In this document: positions 53,212-62,911 of the stretch, one piece after another
Layout: each line of letters opens with the position of its first letter
Numbering within the stretch: the first letter of the stretch is position 1
Source: Brucella pituitosa
GTDB taxonomy: Bacteria; Pseudomonadota; Alphaproteobacteria; Rhizobiales; Rhizobiaceae
Length of the DNA: 64,000 nt
Direction: 5' to 3'
NCBI RefSeq assembly: GCF_003049685.1
Contig: NZ_PYSY02000002.1
Location: 967,501-1,031,500 of the forward strand
The notes under the pieces: generated by a model
Seen by the model: the letters and a program-made list of their open reading frames with translations, nothing else
The model's database searches: none
Told to the model about the DNA's origin: nothing
Translations under genes and position numbers: made by a program

Positions 53212-53754
53212 TCAGACGCGCTCCAGTTTCTCGTGCGGCAGCGGCGGCAGCTCGATCTCGATATTGTCGCCAGCCTGCACGTTTCCACCTGCAAGAACGA
53301 TCGACATGACACCCGCTTTGCGCACCAGTTCGCCGTCTTCCGTTTTATCGAGAACAGCGCCCAAAAGCCCTTTCTCGAAGTTTTCAATCTGCGAGCATGG
53401 ATTGCGCAGGCCGGTGAGTTCAAGAACAACATCGTGACCAATTTTGAGAATGGTCGACTTGGGCAGTGCGAGCAGATCAATCCCCCGTGTGGTGATGTTT
53501 TCACCCAACTGCGCTGGCGCAATGTCAAAGCCTTTCTCGGTCAGCTCGTCGAAAAGCTCTGCCTGAATAAGATGGACCTGACGCAGATTTGGTTGAGTCG
53601 GATCAGCCTTCACGCGCGAACGATGCTTGACCGTCACACCTTTATGCGCATCACCTTCAACGCCCTGCCCTGCAATGATACTGATCTCAGAAACCAGCTG
53701 TTTCGAGAAACGATGCTCGGCGTCGCGCGCAACGGCTACAACAATTCCACTCAT
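53212..53754 (-). CDS. MOSC-domain protein
   Basis: A 180-residue MOSC protein: VVAVARDAEHRFSKQLVSEI at the N-terminus, GVEGDAHKGVTVKHRSRV, then QLGENITTRGIDLLALPKST, and LRNPCSQIENFEKGL with the conserved Cys that binds molybdenum cofactor sulfur. MOSC enzymes transfer sulfur to or reduce with Moco. The physiological substrate is unknown. The ATG at 53754 is the first with family sequence. Confidence 0.88.
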   Translation of the reverse strand: MSGIVVAVARDAEHRFSKQLVSEISIIAGQGVEGDAHKGVTVKHRSRVKADPTQPNLRQVHLIQAELFDELTEKGFDIAPAQLGENITTRGIDLLALPKSTILKIGHDVVLELTGLRNPCSQIENFEKGLLGAVLDKTEDGELVRKAGVMSIVLAGGNVQAGDNIEIELPPLPHEKLERV

Positions 53755-53874
53755 ATTTTTACCTTGATCACATGAAGAGGGAAACGGCAGGCAAAGCCGG
53801 TCGTAATCCCGCATATCATGCGATATACAACAGACAAATGACAAGGGTATCGCGAAGGGGTTGGCGGTAAAACC

Positions 53875-54930
53875 ATGACGAGTAAGCAGCGCGACGGCAA
53901 AAATTTTCGTTGGGGCATCTGGGGAACGGGCACGATTGCCAGCGCCTTCGCAGCTGACATTCAGGCAAGTCACGATATGCGCGTGTCCGCTGTCTGCTCT
54001 CGTTCGCTCGATAGTGCTGAAGACTTCAAAAGCCGCATCGGTGCAGACAACGCATTTGACGATCCATCGGCATTTCTAAACAGCGCTGATATCGACGCCG
54101 TCTACATTGCCACACCCAATGCCATGCATGTCCCCCAGACATTACAGGCAATTGCCGCAGGCAAAGCGTGTCTCACGGAAAAGCCGCTGACGCTTGATGC
54201 AGACGGCGCAAACCAGATTGCAACCACAAGCAAAGCACACAATGTCTTTGCCATGGAAGCGATGTGGAGCCGCTTTCTTCCAGCGATTGCTGCGGTCCGG
54301 GAGCATATCAAAACCGGGCGAATCGGAACAGTAAAGCGTATCGAGGCTGACCTCTCCTATTTCCGTGCGGAAGATCCTGAAAGCCGGTTTTTCAATCCGG
54401 CACTTGGCGGTGGTGCTGCTTTCGATCTCGGTGTCTATCCGGTTTCGCTTGCGCTGAGTTTTCTGGGCCTGCCCGATGCCGTCAGCGGGCGCTGGACGAA
54501 AGCCAAAAGCGGCGTCGATATGCGTACGGAAATCACGCTGACATATGCGACGGCCAAAGCTGAGCTCTCATGCGGCTTTGATCACGACGGCAAAAACCAG
54601 ATGCTGATTGAAGGCACAAGCGGCGCGATCCTCATCCACGCACCTTTTCTGAAAGCACAGCGTTTGACACTTTTTTCCGCGAATGTGCTGAATTCAGCCC
54701 TTGGTCCGAAAGGACCGGGCGGGCTGGTTGGCAAAATCCTCAACCGCCTGCCTCTGCCGGGCAGAACGGTTGAACACCACGCTTTTGCTGGAAACGGATT
54801 GCAGTTTCAGGCGCAAGCCGTGCGCGATGCGGTGACACGCGGCGAGATTTCGAGCCCGATCATGCCGCTTGAACACAGCGCTGCGGTGGCAAACATCGTC
54901 AGCACTGTGCTTGCGCAAAAGCCAACTTAG
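53875..54930 (+). CDS. Gfo/Idh/MocA-family oxidoreductase A
   Basis: A 351-residue NAD(P)-dependent sugar or inositol dehydrogenase type: Rossmann motif FRWGIWGTGTIASAFAADIQ near residues 9-28, AVYIATPNAMHV-like VYIATPNAMHVPQTLQ, and the family EKPLTLDADGANQI with the catalytic Lys. The C-terminal domain includes GGGAAFDLGVYPVSLALSFL. It may make or modify a sugar for the polysaccharide locus or act in general metabolism. Its 3' end overlaps the convergent relative by 4 bp. Confidence 0.88.
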   Translation: MTSKQRDGKNFRWGIWGTGTIASAFAADIQASHDMRVSAVCSRSLDSAEDFKSRIGADNAFDDPSAFLNSADIDAVYIATPNAMHVPQTLQAIAAGKACLTEKPLTLDADGANQIATTSKAHNVFAMEAMWSRFLPAIAAVREHIKTGRIGTVKRIEADLSYFRAEDPESRFFNPALGGGAAFDLGVYPVSLALSFLGLPDAVSGRWTKAKSGVDMRTEITLTYATAKAELSCGFDHDGKNQMLIEGTSGAILIHAPFLKAQRLTLFSANVLNSALGPKGPGGLVGKILNRLPLPGRTVEHHAFAGNGLQFQAQAVRDAVTRGEISSPIMPLEHSAAVANIVSTVLAQKPT

Positions 54931-56063
54931 AATGTGCTCCGCACCTTATAGGGTGCAGCGTTTTCGCCCGCATTATTGAGTGCGAGGGCTACTTCGGTGA
55001 TGTGCAGGGCCACCGCGCCGGAGAAAAAGGCCGTCATACCGGTTTCAATGGCGCGCGCCTGATCAGCCACGCCACGCATGAAATCAATCTGTGATGGGAA
55101 TGACGGCAGGCTCACCATATCGCCTTTTGGATAGGCGAGCTTGCTGCCGACAGCCGGTTTCCATGGCAAAGTCTTGCCGAGTTTTGCTTCCAGACGACCA
55201 AAGACACGCGACAGGATAGAACGCTTTCTGGTGGTCGATTCAAGCCGCACAGCAGAACGGTTATCCCAGAGATCATCGACGGTGATGGAACCCTTGTCCG
55301 CCACGATTGTCAGGCTGCGATCCTTCGGCATTGCAAGGCCGGATGTCAGACGCGCGACAAGACCGGATTTGAAGCGCAGGCAACCGACGGAGAAATCAGG
55401 AGCCATGTGCAAATGCTCTGTTCCCGGCCCCTTGTTCTGGAACGTGATCGAAGAAAAAGCACTGACGCTTTCAACGGGGCCGAAAAGCGACACCAGCCAT
55501 GAGAGTGCGTAGCCTGCATGTTCCAGCGTGCAGCCAATCTCAAACTCATGCAGACCCGGCCATGGCGCGCCCGATTGCGAGCGCCATGTCGCCCATTTGT
55601 CGCGAAAAACCGGGCCGTCTTCCATCTCCGCATAAACCAGACGCGGCGTGCCGATCTCGCTCATCGAGCTTGAAACGAGCTTTTGCGCGTCACTGAGGCC
55701 ATTGGCCGGTGCGGCCGCCAGTGTCAGTTCGTTTGCCGCCGCAAACTCAACCAGCGCCTTGGCGTCGTTGAAATCCATGGCCAGCGGCTTTTCCGAATAG
55801 ACATGCTTACCTGCCTCAAGGGCGGCGCGTGAAATGGCATAATGGCTTTCCGGCGTCGTCAGATTGAGGACGAGCTGCACGTCTTTATCGGCAAGGATTG
55901 CCTCAGAGCTCTCATAGGCGCGCACGTTATAATGCGCTGCAAACACCTTGAGCCGTTCACCCGAGCGATCAAAGGCACCCAGCAGCTTCAATTGTGGATA
56001 ATTGCGCAGCGTGGTCATGTAGTAATCGGCGACGAAGCCCGTGCCAATGATCGCAATATTCAT
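54927..56063 (-). CDS. Gfo/Idh/MocA-family oxidoreductase B
   Basis: A 378-residue relative of the preceding protein: IAIIGTGFVADYYMTTLRNY at the start, NLTTPESHYAISRAALEAGK, and YSEKPLAMDFNDAKALVEFA with the family Lys. Sequence identity to its neighbour is low by eye, so it is not a recent duplicate. Probable sugar-nucleotide or free-sugar dehydrogenase for surface polysaccharide; the reaction is not known. Confidence 0.88.
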   Translation of the reverse strand: MNIAIIGTGFVADYYMTTLRNYPQLKLLGAFDRSGERLKVFAAHYNVRAYESSEAILADKDVQLVLNLTTPESHYAISRAALEAGKHVYSEKPLAMDFNDAKALVEFAAANELTLAAAPANGLSDAQKLVSSSMSEIGTPRLVYAEMEDGPVFRDKWATWRSQSGAPWPGLHEFEIGCTLEHAGYALSWLVSLFGPVESVSAFSSITFQNKGPGTEHLHMAPDFSVGCLRFKSGLVARLTSGLAMPKDRSLTIVADKGSITVDDLWDNRSAVRLESTTRKRSILSRVFGRLEAKLGKTLPWKPAVGSKLAYPKGDMVSLPSFPSQIDFMRGVADQARAIETGMTAFFSGAVALHITEVALALNNAGENAAPYKVRSTF

Positions 56064-56076
56064 GGTAGCTCCAATT

Positions 56077-56180
56077 AGAGCATTTCCAGCAAAAGTGCGA
56101 AGCGGTTTTGCGTAGGATAATGCATAAAAACCAAAAGATAGAGCGGTTCCTACGATTCTTTTTCAACAGGAACCGCTCTA
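56077..56180. repeat. Rhizobiales-type palindromic repeat, copy 3, with terminator hairpin
   Basis: GCATT (56080-56084)/AATGC (56119-56123) outside GCAAAA (56089-56094)/TTTTGC (56106-56111), then CATAAAAACCAAAAGATA shared with copy 2. A 12-bp perfect stem closes it: TAGAGCGGTTCC (56139-56150) with GGAACCGCTCTA (56169-56180). The last stem contains the stop codon of the O-antigen-ligase-type gene, so it probably forms that gene's 3' end. Confidence 0.65.
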
Positions 56181-57497
56181 GACAGACCGTTTTGGGATGG
56201 TGACTTTAGCTGTCATGCGCAGGCCAAAAATCGCAAAGATGAGCATGAGCCAGACCGGGTCCATGCGACGGAAGAAGAAGCTTTCAAGCATCGCGTTGAG
56301 CGTGCCGAAAAACACAAACATCAGAAAGAAATCCGCGAGAAGCAGATTTTCGCGCGTCGGCCTGCACCGCATATAATTGACCAGCGGCATGATGATGATC
56401 ACGACAATCGCGCAGATAAGACCAATGAGCCCCATCGAAAGCGTTATATCGAGATAGCCGTTGTGGCCGTGCACGATGCCGCGCACGTCCCAGTCGAGAT
56501 AATAAGGTTTCGCTGCCTCCTTGACGCGCTCGGCACCCCAAAAGCTCTCATAGCCAAATCCGGTCCATGGGCGGTTATGCAATGCCTCTATCGCAAAGGC
56601 CCAAATCGATGTGCGCCCTGTAAATGTCGGATCGACCGAGAATTGCATAACAATCTGATGCAATGGCTCAAACAGCACTGTGCCAATGGTGAAGAGAGCA
56701 AACACCACCTGAAGAGCAAAAATCATCAGAGGTGCCAGTCCGCGCATACCAAACATGCCTGGGCCGATGACCAGCAGCATTGCGAATGGCACCAGAGCAG
56801 CAGTGGTCTTCGAACCTGTATGGACGACAAAGAACAACGCAAGCAATGCAATCAATGCCCCGCTGATCCGCCAGCCACGCCGCCAGAGATAAATGCCCGC
56901 AAAAGCGAAAATCGCCATGACGGGCCCGGCGATGTTCTTGTGGGTGAAAACACCACGCCACAGAAATGAATTCTGCGGCTCGCCAGCGTCAACACCATGC
57001 GTGCCAAGATTGGGCAAAAGCACTACACCAGCATAGGAAATGAGAATAACGATAGATGCCACAACAAGCAGCATCCACGAATAACCATCTGCATCCTGGG
57101 GCAGTGCAAGAACAGCGACGATAGCCAGAACACCGATCAGCGTCAGCATGATGCCGCGAATGGCGGTCGCCGGATCGGGACTGACGAAGGCTGAAGCCAG
57201 CAAAAGGCCGAACATCAGAAGCCAGCCAAGACTGACAAGCCGCAAAACCTTGCCAGGATCGGCAAACATTGCAAGCGACGCCAATGCAATGGCCCCGACA
57301 AGGCCAAAGCCGAGCTGATTGACAGCATCACCCGCCTGCTGTCCATCGGCAGGAACGGCCGGTGAAAACGGACGAAAAGAAATCAGCAGTATGCAGAATA
57401 TGACCGTTGCGGTGACGAGCGCTATCTGGCGCATCGTCACTCGCATCGGATCGGACGAACCAGAACTAGTTCTTGTCCGGGTTGCGATACTGCTCAT
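56178..57497 (-). CDS. O-antigen ligase / polymerase-type membrane protein (Wzy/WaaL family)
   Basis: A 439-residue protein with about ten to twelve hydrophobic segments and a large periplasmic loop near residues 285-340 holding TFTGRTSIWAFAIEALHNRP, GFGYESFWG and HGHNGYLDITLSMGLIGLIC, the O-antigen ligase/polymerase signature. It would join or polymerise polysaccharide repeats in the periplasm. The ATG at 57497 overlaps the next gene by 32 bp; starts at 57446 or 57434 would avoid that. Confidence 0.85.
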   Translation of the reverse strand: MSSIATRTRTSSGSSDPMRVTMRQIALVTATVIFCILLISFRPFSPAVPADGQQAGDAVNQLGFGLVGAIALASLAMFADPGKVLRLVSLGWLLMFGLLLASAFVSPDPATAIRGIMLTLIGVLAIVAVLALPQDADGYSWMLLVVASIVILISYAGVVLLPNLGTHGVDAGEPQNSFLWRGVFTHKNIAGPVMAIFAFAGIYLWRRGWRISGALIALLALFFVVHTGSKTTAALVPFAMLLVIGPGMFGMRGLAPLMIFALQVVFALFTIGTVLFEPLHQIVMQFSVDPTFTGRTSIWAFAIEALHNRPWTGFGYESFWGAERVKEAAKPYYLDWDVRGIVHGHNGYLDITLSMGLIGLICAIVVIIIMPLVNYMRCRPTRENLLLADFFLMFVFFGTLNAMLESFFFRRMDPVWLMLIFAIFGLRMTAKVTIPKRSV

Positions 57498-58458
57498 TCA
57501 AATATCCAAAATGCGCCATCACCCGGCCCAGACCGATATGGATGAAGTAGGTACCAACAGGTGCAAAACCAGCGGCAACACCTCTTCTCACAGCCTTGAT
57601 CGGCGAATAAGCCAGAAGCGCGAGGCTCTTGAGGAACACGCGCACCTGACCGAGTGGCTCGTCCTTGCGCTTGCGCTGTTCAATCAAGGTCGAAAGAACG
57701 CCGTTGCGCAAGCCGCGTGATCTGATCCAGTCGTTTTCGAGACGACGTGCCGGAATGGTTTCGCGCACGATACCTTCCGCACACCAGGCAACTTTGAAGC
57801 CCTTAGCGATTGAGCGGGACAAGAAGTCAGAATCGCCGCCGCCGGTGAAGTTGAACTTCAGATCCATAAACGGATAACCATGCGCTTCAAGCACAGGGCG
57901 CGCAATCAGCAGATTGCCCGACGAATAGATAATCGGAACCGGGCCTGTCTTAGTATAATGCGGTAGGAAGACCGGATGCTTTGCCCACTGTTCCGAATTC
58001 GGCTTTTCAAAAATCGGATACTGCGGACCGCCAACCAGGCTAACGTTATAACGCTCAGCGGTCGAAACCATGTTTTCGATCCAGTCAGGATCAGCCAGTT
58101 CGTCATCGTCGATCACGATGACGTATTTAAAATTCGGGAAAAACTTAGTCGCGGTCAGCCAGCCAGCATTATAGGCGTTGCAGTTGCCGCGATGGGATTC
58201 ACCGATCAGCATACCCCGATATTTACCGGCTTCGAAAAGCGGGGCAGCAACGGTTGCGCCTTCCTTCTTTTCGGTTTCGTTCTCGATCACAACGACAGCC
58301 CATTTACGCTTGGTGGTCTGTGCATTCAGCGTGTCCAGCGTGCGTATCAGATGCTCGGGCCGCATAAATGTCGGGAGCGAAACGACGATGTCGATCTCGT
58401 CATAGGCGAGACCAGGTGTTTTAGCGATTACTTCAATATGATCCGGTAAATCTGGCAT
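57466..58458 (-). CDS. Family 2 glycosyltransferase
   Basis: A 330-residue GT-A enzyme: DIVVSLPTFMRPEHLIRTLD near residues 23-42, YVIVIDDDELADPDWIENMV with the DxD metal motif, and FTGGGDSDFLSRSIAKGFKV near the acceptor site. It adds a sugar to a growing polysaccharide on the cytoplasmic face. First gene of a minus-strand pair with the ligase-type protein; divergent from the GT4 gene across 138 bp of AT-rich DNA. Confidence 0.88.
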   Translation of the reverse strand: MPDLPDHIEVIAKTPGLAYDEIDIVVSLPTFMRPEHLIRTLDTLNAQTTKRKWAVVVIENETEKKEGATVAAPLFEAGKYRGMLIGESHRGNCNAYNAGWLTATKFFPNFKYVIVIDDDELADPDWIENMVSTAERYNVSLVGGPQYPIFEKPNSEQWAKHPVFLPHYTKTGPVPIIYSSGNLLIARPVLEAHGYPFMDLKFNFTGGGDSDFLSRSIAKGFKVAWCAEGIVRETIPARRLENDWIRSRGLRNGVLSTLIEQRKRKDEPLGQVRVFLKSLALLAYSPIKAVRRGVAAGFAPVGTYFIHIGLGRVMAHFGYLNEQYRNPDKN

Positions 58459-58596
58459 CTCAGCTTCCGATTATTTCAGAGAATTATGATTTTATGTTTA
58501 TCTTGCCACTATTGATAAACGCTTAAAGAAAAGTTCACCGCATGGCTGTAGACACTATCTTCAATAAACATTCATTAAGAGCCGTCAGGAGTTGAA

Positions 58597-59784
58597 TTGC
58601 AACCGTTTCGTCTTGTCTTCGTGACGTCACTTGTTCCTCATACCGTCGCGTCAACGGGTTATGAAGTTGCGAATGCCGCTGTCATCGATGGTCTTCGTCG
58701 CGCAGGTGCCCATGTGACCGTGTTGGGTTTTACGTGGCCGGGACATAAAGCTGCCGAAAGTGCTGATACAATCGTGCTTGGTGAGGTAGAAGTACGCACG
58801 GAAGGTGCAGGCATCAAGCGCAAGATCGGATGGGTGCTGAAATCCTTTCTCACTGGGCTTACGGTCTCCTCGGCAAAATTGCGCGTGATTTCTGCTATCG
58901 AATTGCATAATGCGATCACCGAACTTGGCGAATTCGATGCCTATGTCCTCAACGGCGTCACACTGCCCGGTGCCTTCGAAGAAATCTTCAAGAACAAGCC
59001 ATCGCTGTTTGTTGCACATAATGTCGAATATCGTTCGGCAGAAGAAAATGCTGCAGACGCCAAAGGCAAGGTTCAGAAATTCCTGTTCGGTCGCGAAGCC
59101 CGCATTCTGAAAAAACTGGAAAACAGGCTTTGCAAACAGGCGAGTTTCGTTTTCACATTCACGGAAGATGACGGTCCGGCGCTGGGCCTCAGCACCGAAA
59201 AATTTGCGACATTACCGCTTGTCATGCCAGGGAACGGTGCTGCCACAAAGGCGCCATCGGCGAAATATGATCTGGCGCTGATCGGGACATGGACATGGCA
59301 CCCGAATCGCATCGGACTTGAATGGTTTTTGCGCGAAGTAAAACCATTGCTGCCGAAAGACATTTCAATAGCGATTGCTGGCAATACACCGGCTGATTTG
59401 ATTGCGGCATGGCCCGGCGTCAATTTTGTCGGCAAAGTGCCTGACGCGACCGCGTTTGTAGAAAGTGGGAAGCTTGTACCACTGATCAGTCGTGCGGGTA
59501 CTGGCGTTCAGCTCAAAACAATCGAGACATTTGAACTTGGCATGCCGAGCGTCGCGACTGCACATTCGGTCCGTGGCATTGGCAATATTCCGGCAAATTG
59601 CACGATTGCCGATAAGCCCGCGGAATTTGCAGCAGCTGTTATTGAGCGTCTAAAAGTAATAAGCGACGGTGACGGTCAAAAACTGGATGGCAAAGCCTTC
59701 AAACAGGCACAAATCAAAGGCATGGACAGCGCGATTGCCCGAGGCCTTAAAACACTTCAGGATGTGACAGGAAAAGCAGACTGA
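58597..59784 (+). CDS. Glycosyltransferase, group 1 / GT4 type
   Basis: A 395-residue GT-B enzyme: ASTGYEVANAAVIDGLRRAG in the acceptor domain and VPLISRAGTGVQLKTIETFE, then LGMPSVATAHSVRG in the sugar-nucleotide domain. The start is TTG at 58597, supported by an AGGAG 5 bp upstream; no in-frame ATG lies near. First of three closely spaced plus-strand genes (gaps 1 bp and -4 bp). Confidence 0.85.
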   Translation: MQPFRLVFVTSLVPHTVASTGYEVANAAVIDGLRRAGAHVTVLGFTWPGHKAAESADTIVLGEVEVRTEGAGIKRKIGWVLKSFLTGLTVSSAKLRVISAIELHNAITELGEFDAYVLNGVTLPGAFEEIFKNKPSLFVAHNVEYRSAEENAADAKGKVQKFLFGREARILKKLENRLCKQASFVFTFTEDDGPALGLSTEKFATLPLVMPGNGAATKAPSAKYDLALIGTWTWHPNRIGLEWFLREVKPLLPKDISIAIAGNTPADLIAAWPGVNFVGKVPDATAFVESGKLVPLISRAGTGVQLKTIETFELGMPSVATAHSVRGIGNIPANCTIADKPAEFAAAVIERLKVISDGDGQKLDGKAFKQAQIKGMDSAIARGLKTLQDVTGKAD

Positions 59785-59785
59785 C

Positions 59786-60550
59786 ATGACGAATAGTTCA
59801 CCCGAAAAACTCGAATATCGAAATATTCTCGGCATCAAGGTTGTCTGTTTCGACTGGGACAGTTCGTTCGCCTATTTCAAAAAGCGGATCGAAAACCGCG
59901 AATTCATGAAGCAGGGCTGGCTTAATGCCAACAATGCCAATATAGCGCATGAAGATCCGGCCTATATGACTGCTTTGAAAGATTTCCTGATTCTGCCTGA
60001 TGGTATTGGCGTCGATATCGCCAGCAAAGTTGCCTATGGTGAGAAATTCCCGGCCAATCTGAACGGTACGGATTTCATCCCGGGCCTGATGGAACACATC
60101 AAACGTCCGATGAACGTCGCCCTTCTCGGTGGTGGTCCCGGCGTTGCTGCGGAAGCCGCACAACTTTTCAAACAGCAAATACCACAGCATGGTTTTCACG
60201 TGATCTCAGACGGATATTTCAAGCCAGCTGACATTGATGGCATCCTCAGTCAGCTCGCCGATTATCGTCCGGATATGTTGCTGGTCGCCATGGGCGTCCC
60301 ACGGCAGGAACTATTTATCGACAAATACATCACGGCGGAACACTGCACAATTGCAAGCGCTGTCGGCGCCTTGTTCGACCTGCATACCGGTCGCGTACAG
60401 CGCGCACCACATTGGGTCCGCACACTCAAAATGGAATGGGTACACCGCCTGTTGCAGGAGCCTCGTCGTCTGGCAAAGCGCTATCTCGTCGGAAATCCGG
60501 TTTTCCTCTGGCGCGTTGCCAAGGAGAAGCTGTCAGGGGGTAAACCTTGA
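59786..60550 (+). CDS. WecG/TagA/CpsF-family glycosyltransferase
   Basis: A 254-residue GT26 enzyme: LNANNANIAHEDPAYMTALK, ADIDG and LLVAMGVPRQELFIDKYITA near the catalytic region, and VGALFDLHTGRVQRAPHWVR. Enzymes of this family transfer N-acetylmannosamine(uronic acid) or a related sugar to an undecaprenyl-linked precursor at the membrane. It overlaps the following gene by 4 bp. Confidence 0.92.
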   Translation: MTNSSPEKLEYRNILGIKVVCFDWDSSFAYFKKRIENREFMKQGWLNANNANIAHEDPAYMTALKDFLILPDGIGVDIASKVAYGEKFPANLNGTDFIPGLMEHIKRPMNVALLGGGPGVAAEAAQLFKQQIPQHGFHVISDGYFKPADIDGILSQLADYRPDMLLVAMGVPRQELFIDKYITAEHCTIASAVGALFDLHTGRVQRAPHWVRTLKMEWVHRLLQEPRRLAKRYLVGNPVFLWRVAKEKLSGGKP

Positions 60551-61410
60551 AGACAGCTATTGTCACTGCAAGCTGGGATCAGGACTTTGAACGTTGCAAG
60601 CTCCTGTGCGAAACCATGGACAAATATGTCACCGGTTTCACCAAGCATTACATTCTTGTCGATAGCAAAGATGTAGCCTTGTTCCGGCAGATCGAGAGCG
60701 CAAACCGCATCGTCATCGACGAACGTGATTTGCTGCCTTCATGGATTCGTCCATTTCCTGATCCGACCTATCTTGGTCGCCGTCGTGTCTGGCTTTCGTT
60801 TAAAACCAAGCCATTGCGCGGCTGGCATGTGCAGCAATTACGCCGCATTGCACTAGCCAGTAAGGTCGAAGAAGACGGTCTCCTCTATACCGATTCAGAT
60901 ACTGCTTTTGTGAAGCCGTTCGATTGCAGCACGCTCTGGCAGGATGATAAATTGCGCCTGTTCTATCGGCCCAATGCGCTGGCTAATCCCGAATGGCCGG
61001 AGCATCCGGTATGGGCGGAAAATGCCGGAAAGCTTCTTGGCGTCAAAAATGGTAAAAGCGCACTGAATGACTATATCGGCCAGCTTGTTTCATGGCGCAG
61101 AGATTCAGTTGTCGGCATGTGCGAGCGCATCGAAAAGCACACTGGTCAGCATTGGGTGGCGGCTATCGGCAATGTCCGCCGCTTCTCGGAATGCTTTATC
61201 TACGGCCACTATGTCGATGATGTTCTTGAAGGTGCAGGCCACTTTCACGACACACATGATCTGTGCCGTATGCAGTGGTTTGCACCACCACCAACGGAAG
61301 AAGAATTCCGGACTTTCATTGCCGAGATGGAACCGCATCAGGTTGCCATCGGAATGCAGTCCTTCCTCAGCCTGTCGGTCAATGATATCCGCCGCATCAT
61401 AGGTGGTTGA
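60547..61410 (+). CDS. DUF6492-like putative glycosyltransferase
   Basis: A 287-residue protein with the layout of a GT-A enzyme: KTAIVTASWDQDFERCKLLC at the start, VEEDGLLYTDSDTAFVKPFD with a DxD metal motif near residue 120, and HFHDTHDLCRMQWF in the C-terminal half. It resembles the DUF6492 group, whose enzymatic role I do not know. The start is TTG at 60547, overlapping the WecG-type stop (TTGA). Third gene of the plus-strand trio. Confidence 0.7.
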   Translation: MKTAIVTASWDQDFERCKLLCETMDKYVTGFTKHYILVDSKDVALFRQIESANRIVIDERDLLPSWIRPFPDPTYLGRRRVWLSFKTKPLRGWHVQQLRRIALASKVEEDGLLYTDSDTAFVKPFDCSTLWQDDKLRLFYRPNALANPEWPEHPVWAENAGKLLGVKNGKSALNDYIGQLVSWRRDSVVGMCERIEKHTGQHWVAAIGNVRRFSECFIYGHYVDDVLEGAGHFHDTHDLCRMQWFAPPPTEEEFRTFIAEMEPHQVAIGMQSFLSLSVNDIRRIIGG

Positions 61411-61422
61411 AATCGTAGGAAA

Positions 61423-61449
61423 CCGGAGCGCTCATCGTAAGCGTTCCGG
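61423..61449. terminator. Terminator between converging polysaccharide genes
   Basis: CCGGAGCGCT (61423-61432) pairs with AGCGTTCCGG (61440-61449), ten pairs with one G-U, followed by CTTTTAC on the plus strand. It starts 13 bp after the DUF6492-type stop and 4 bp before the flippase 3' end. Confidence 0.75.
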
Positions 61450-61452
61450 CTT

Positions 61453-62718
61453 TTACACCCGCTTCGCGGGACGCTTGATGCTCGTATAGGTGAAAACCAG
61501 CGACAGGATATAGATCCCCACAAATACGAAATTGAGACCAGCAATCCAGTCATTGCTGTCACCATAGTAAATCAACAGAAGCCACACGAACAAAGCTTTG
61601 GCTGCAGTCATCAGCACCATGTTCAATGTGCGCAGACCAGACTGACCACGCGCATAGAGAATCTCTGTTTGATACTCGATCAGGTTACGGAACCCCGGCA
61701 CCAGCAACACCAATGGCAGCAGCCCGACAATTGGCGCGACGCTGGCACCCAGCGCTTTCGGGAAGAATTGCAGGAAGATCACCATTGCGCCCAGACCTGC
61801 CACCGATATGGCAAAGACCGCAAATTCCAACCTGGCCCTGATGCGCAGCGATGCCAGCATATCGGGCGTGCGCATTAGCTTCTGCACAAGCATCATATTG
61901 AAGGAACGGATCGGCAGTGCCGTCAAATCGACAAGGCGCATGATAATCGCATAGATGCCCGCCGTCGTTGGCCCACCAATGCTCAGCACCAGAAGCTTGT
62001 CGAGTTCGCTCTGGATATAGAACAAAAGCTCGGCACCCATTACAGCAATGGAATCAGATATACGCCGGGCATAAAGGCGCGGTTCAAAACGCAATTTCAC
62101 CCGTGGATAGAATCGAAGCGCGACAATCAGTGCCATGGCGTTGGCCGCCAGATACCACCATGCCCAATGCGCAACATCATGGGTTGTCGCCAGAAACATG
62201 AACAAGACCGCAGCAACAGCACGCGTTACAGTTCCGAAAATCACAAGCAACGCTGAAATGCCAAACCGACGCAGCCCGTTATTGACGATGATGATCATTT
62301 CCGTCGAGCGCCACAAAAGCGCTTCGGCGATGACAACAACTGCGAACGGCAAAAATGAAATGTCCCGGCTGAAGAAGACGAAGTAAACCAGCCACGAACA
62401 GAGCGCAAAAAGCGGCAGGGAAACAAGAACCGCCGCCAAATAACCGGCTGTATATGTGCCAAGCAACAGTGGCTTCACCGTCGAGATGCGATAAAGCGGC
62501 GAGCTGAACCCCAGTGAAACAAGGCGCGACAGAACCACACCAGTGCCTGAGGCGGTAGCAAAGATACCGAAGTCTCCAGTCGGCAAGGTGTTGGCAAGTG
62601 CGATAAAATAAAGAAGGGAAACAACCAGTCGCCCGGCAGAGCCAGAAAAGAGCGAGAAATAGTCCCGCACGACTGCGCCTCGGCTACCCGATAGTTTCTG
62701 GAGGGCTTTCGCGATCAA
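61453..62718 (-). CDS. Wzx-like polysaccharide flippase
   Basis: A 421-residue protein with about twelve hydrophobic segments (SLFSGSAGRLVVSLLYFIAL first, then TASGTGVVLSRLVSLGFSSP) and the MATE/PST polysaccharide exporter fold. It would move lipid-linked repeat units across the inner membrane. The start is TTG at 62718 with GAGG upstream; a later start would cut segment 1. Divergent from the Wzc-like gene. Confidence 0.85.
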   Translation of the reverse strand: MIAKALQKLSGSRGAVVRDYFSLFSGSAGRLVVSLLYFIALANTLPTGDFGIFATASGTGVVLSRLVSLGFSSPLYRISTVKPLLLGTYTAGYLAAVLVSLPLFALCSWLVYFVFFSRDISFLPFAVVVIAEALLWRSTEMIIIVNNGLRRFGISALLVIFGTVTRAVAAVLFMFLATTHDVAHWAWWYLAANAMALIVALRFYPRVKLRFEPRLYARRISDSIAVMGAELLFYIQSELDKLLVLSIGGPTTAGIYAIIMRLVDLTALPIRSFNMMLVQKLMRTPDMLASLRIRARLEFAVFAISVAGLGAMVIFLQFFPKALGASVAPIVGLLPLVLLVPGFRNLIEYQTEILYARGQSGLRTLNMVLMTAAKALFVWLLLIYYGDSNDWIAGLNFVFVGIYILSLVFTYTSIKRPAKRV

Positions 62719-62911
62719 CCAAGGGCCTCGTCTTTATATTACCTGTTGCTTGTTAAGCCGCATATGTCGACCATAGAGCGATACTTAGCGAAAAAGACTT
62801 AATTAAAAAGCACTAACCCGATAATCGGTACGTATTTTAACCATTTGTTCTCCATAAAAAACCTATAGTCGAAAGCATGTAGACTATTCTGGGGTACGGA
62901 CATCTTTGACG

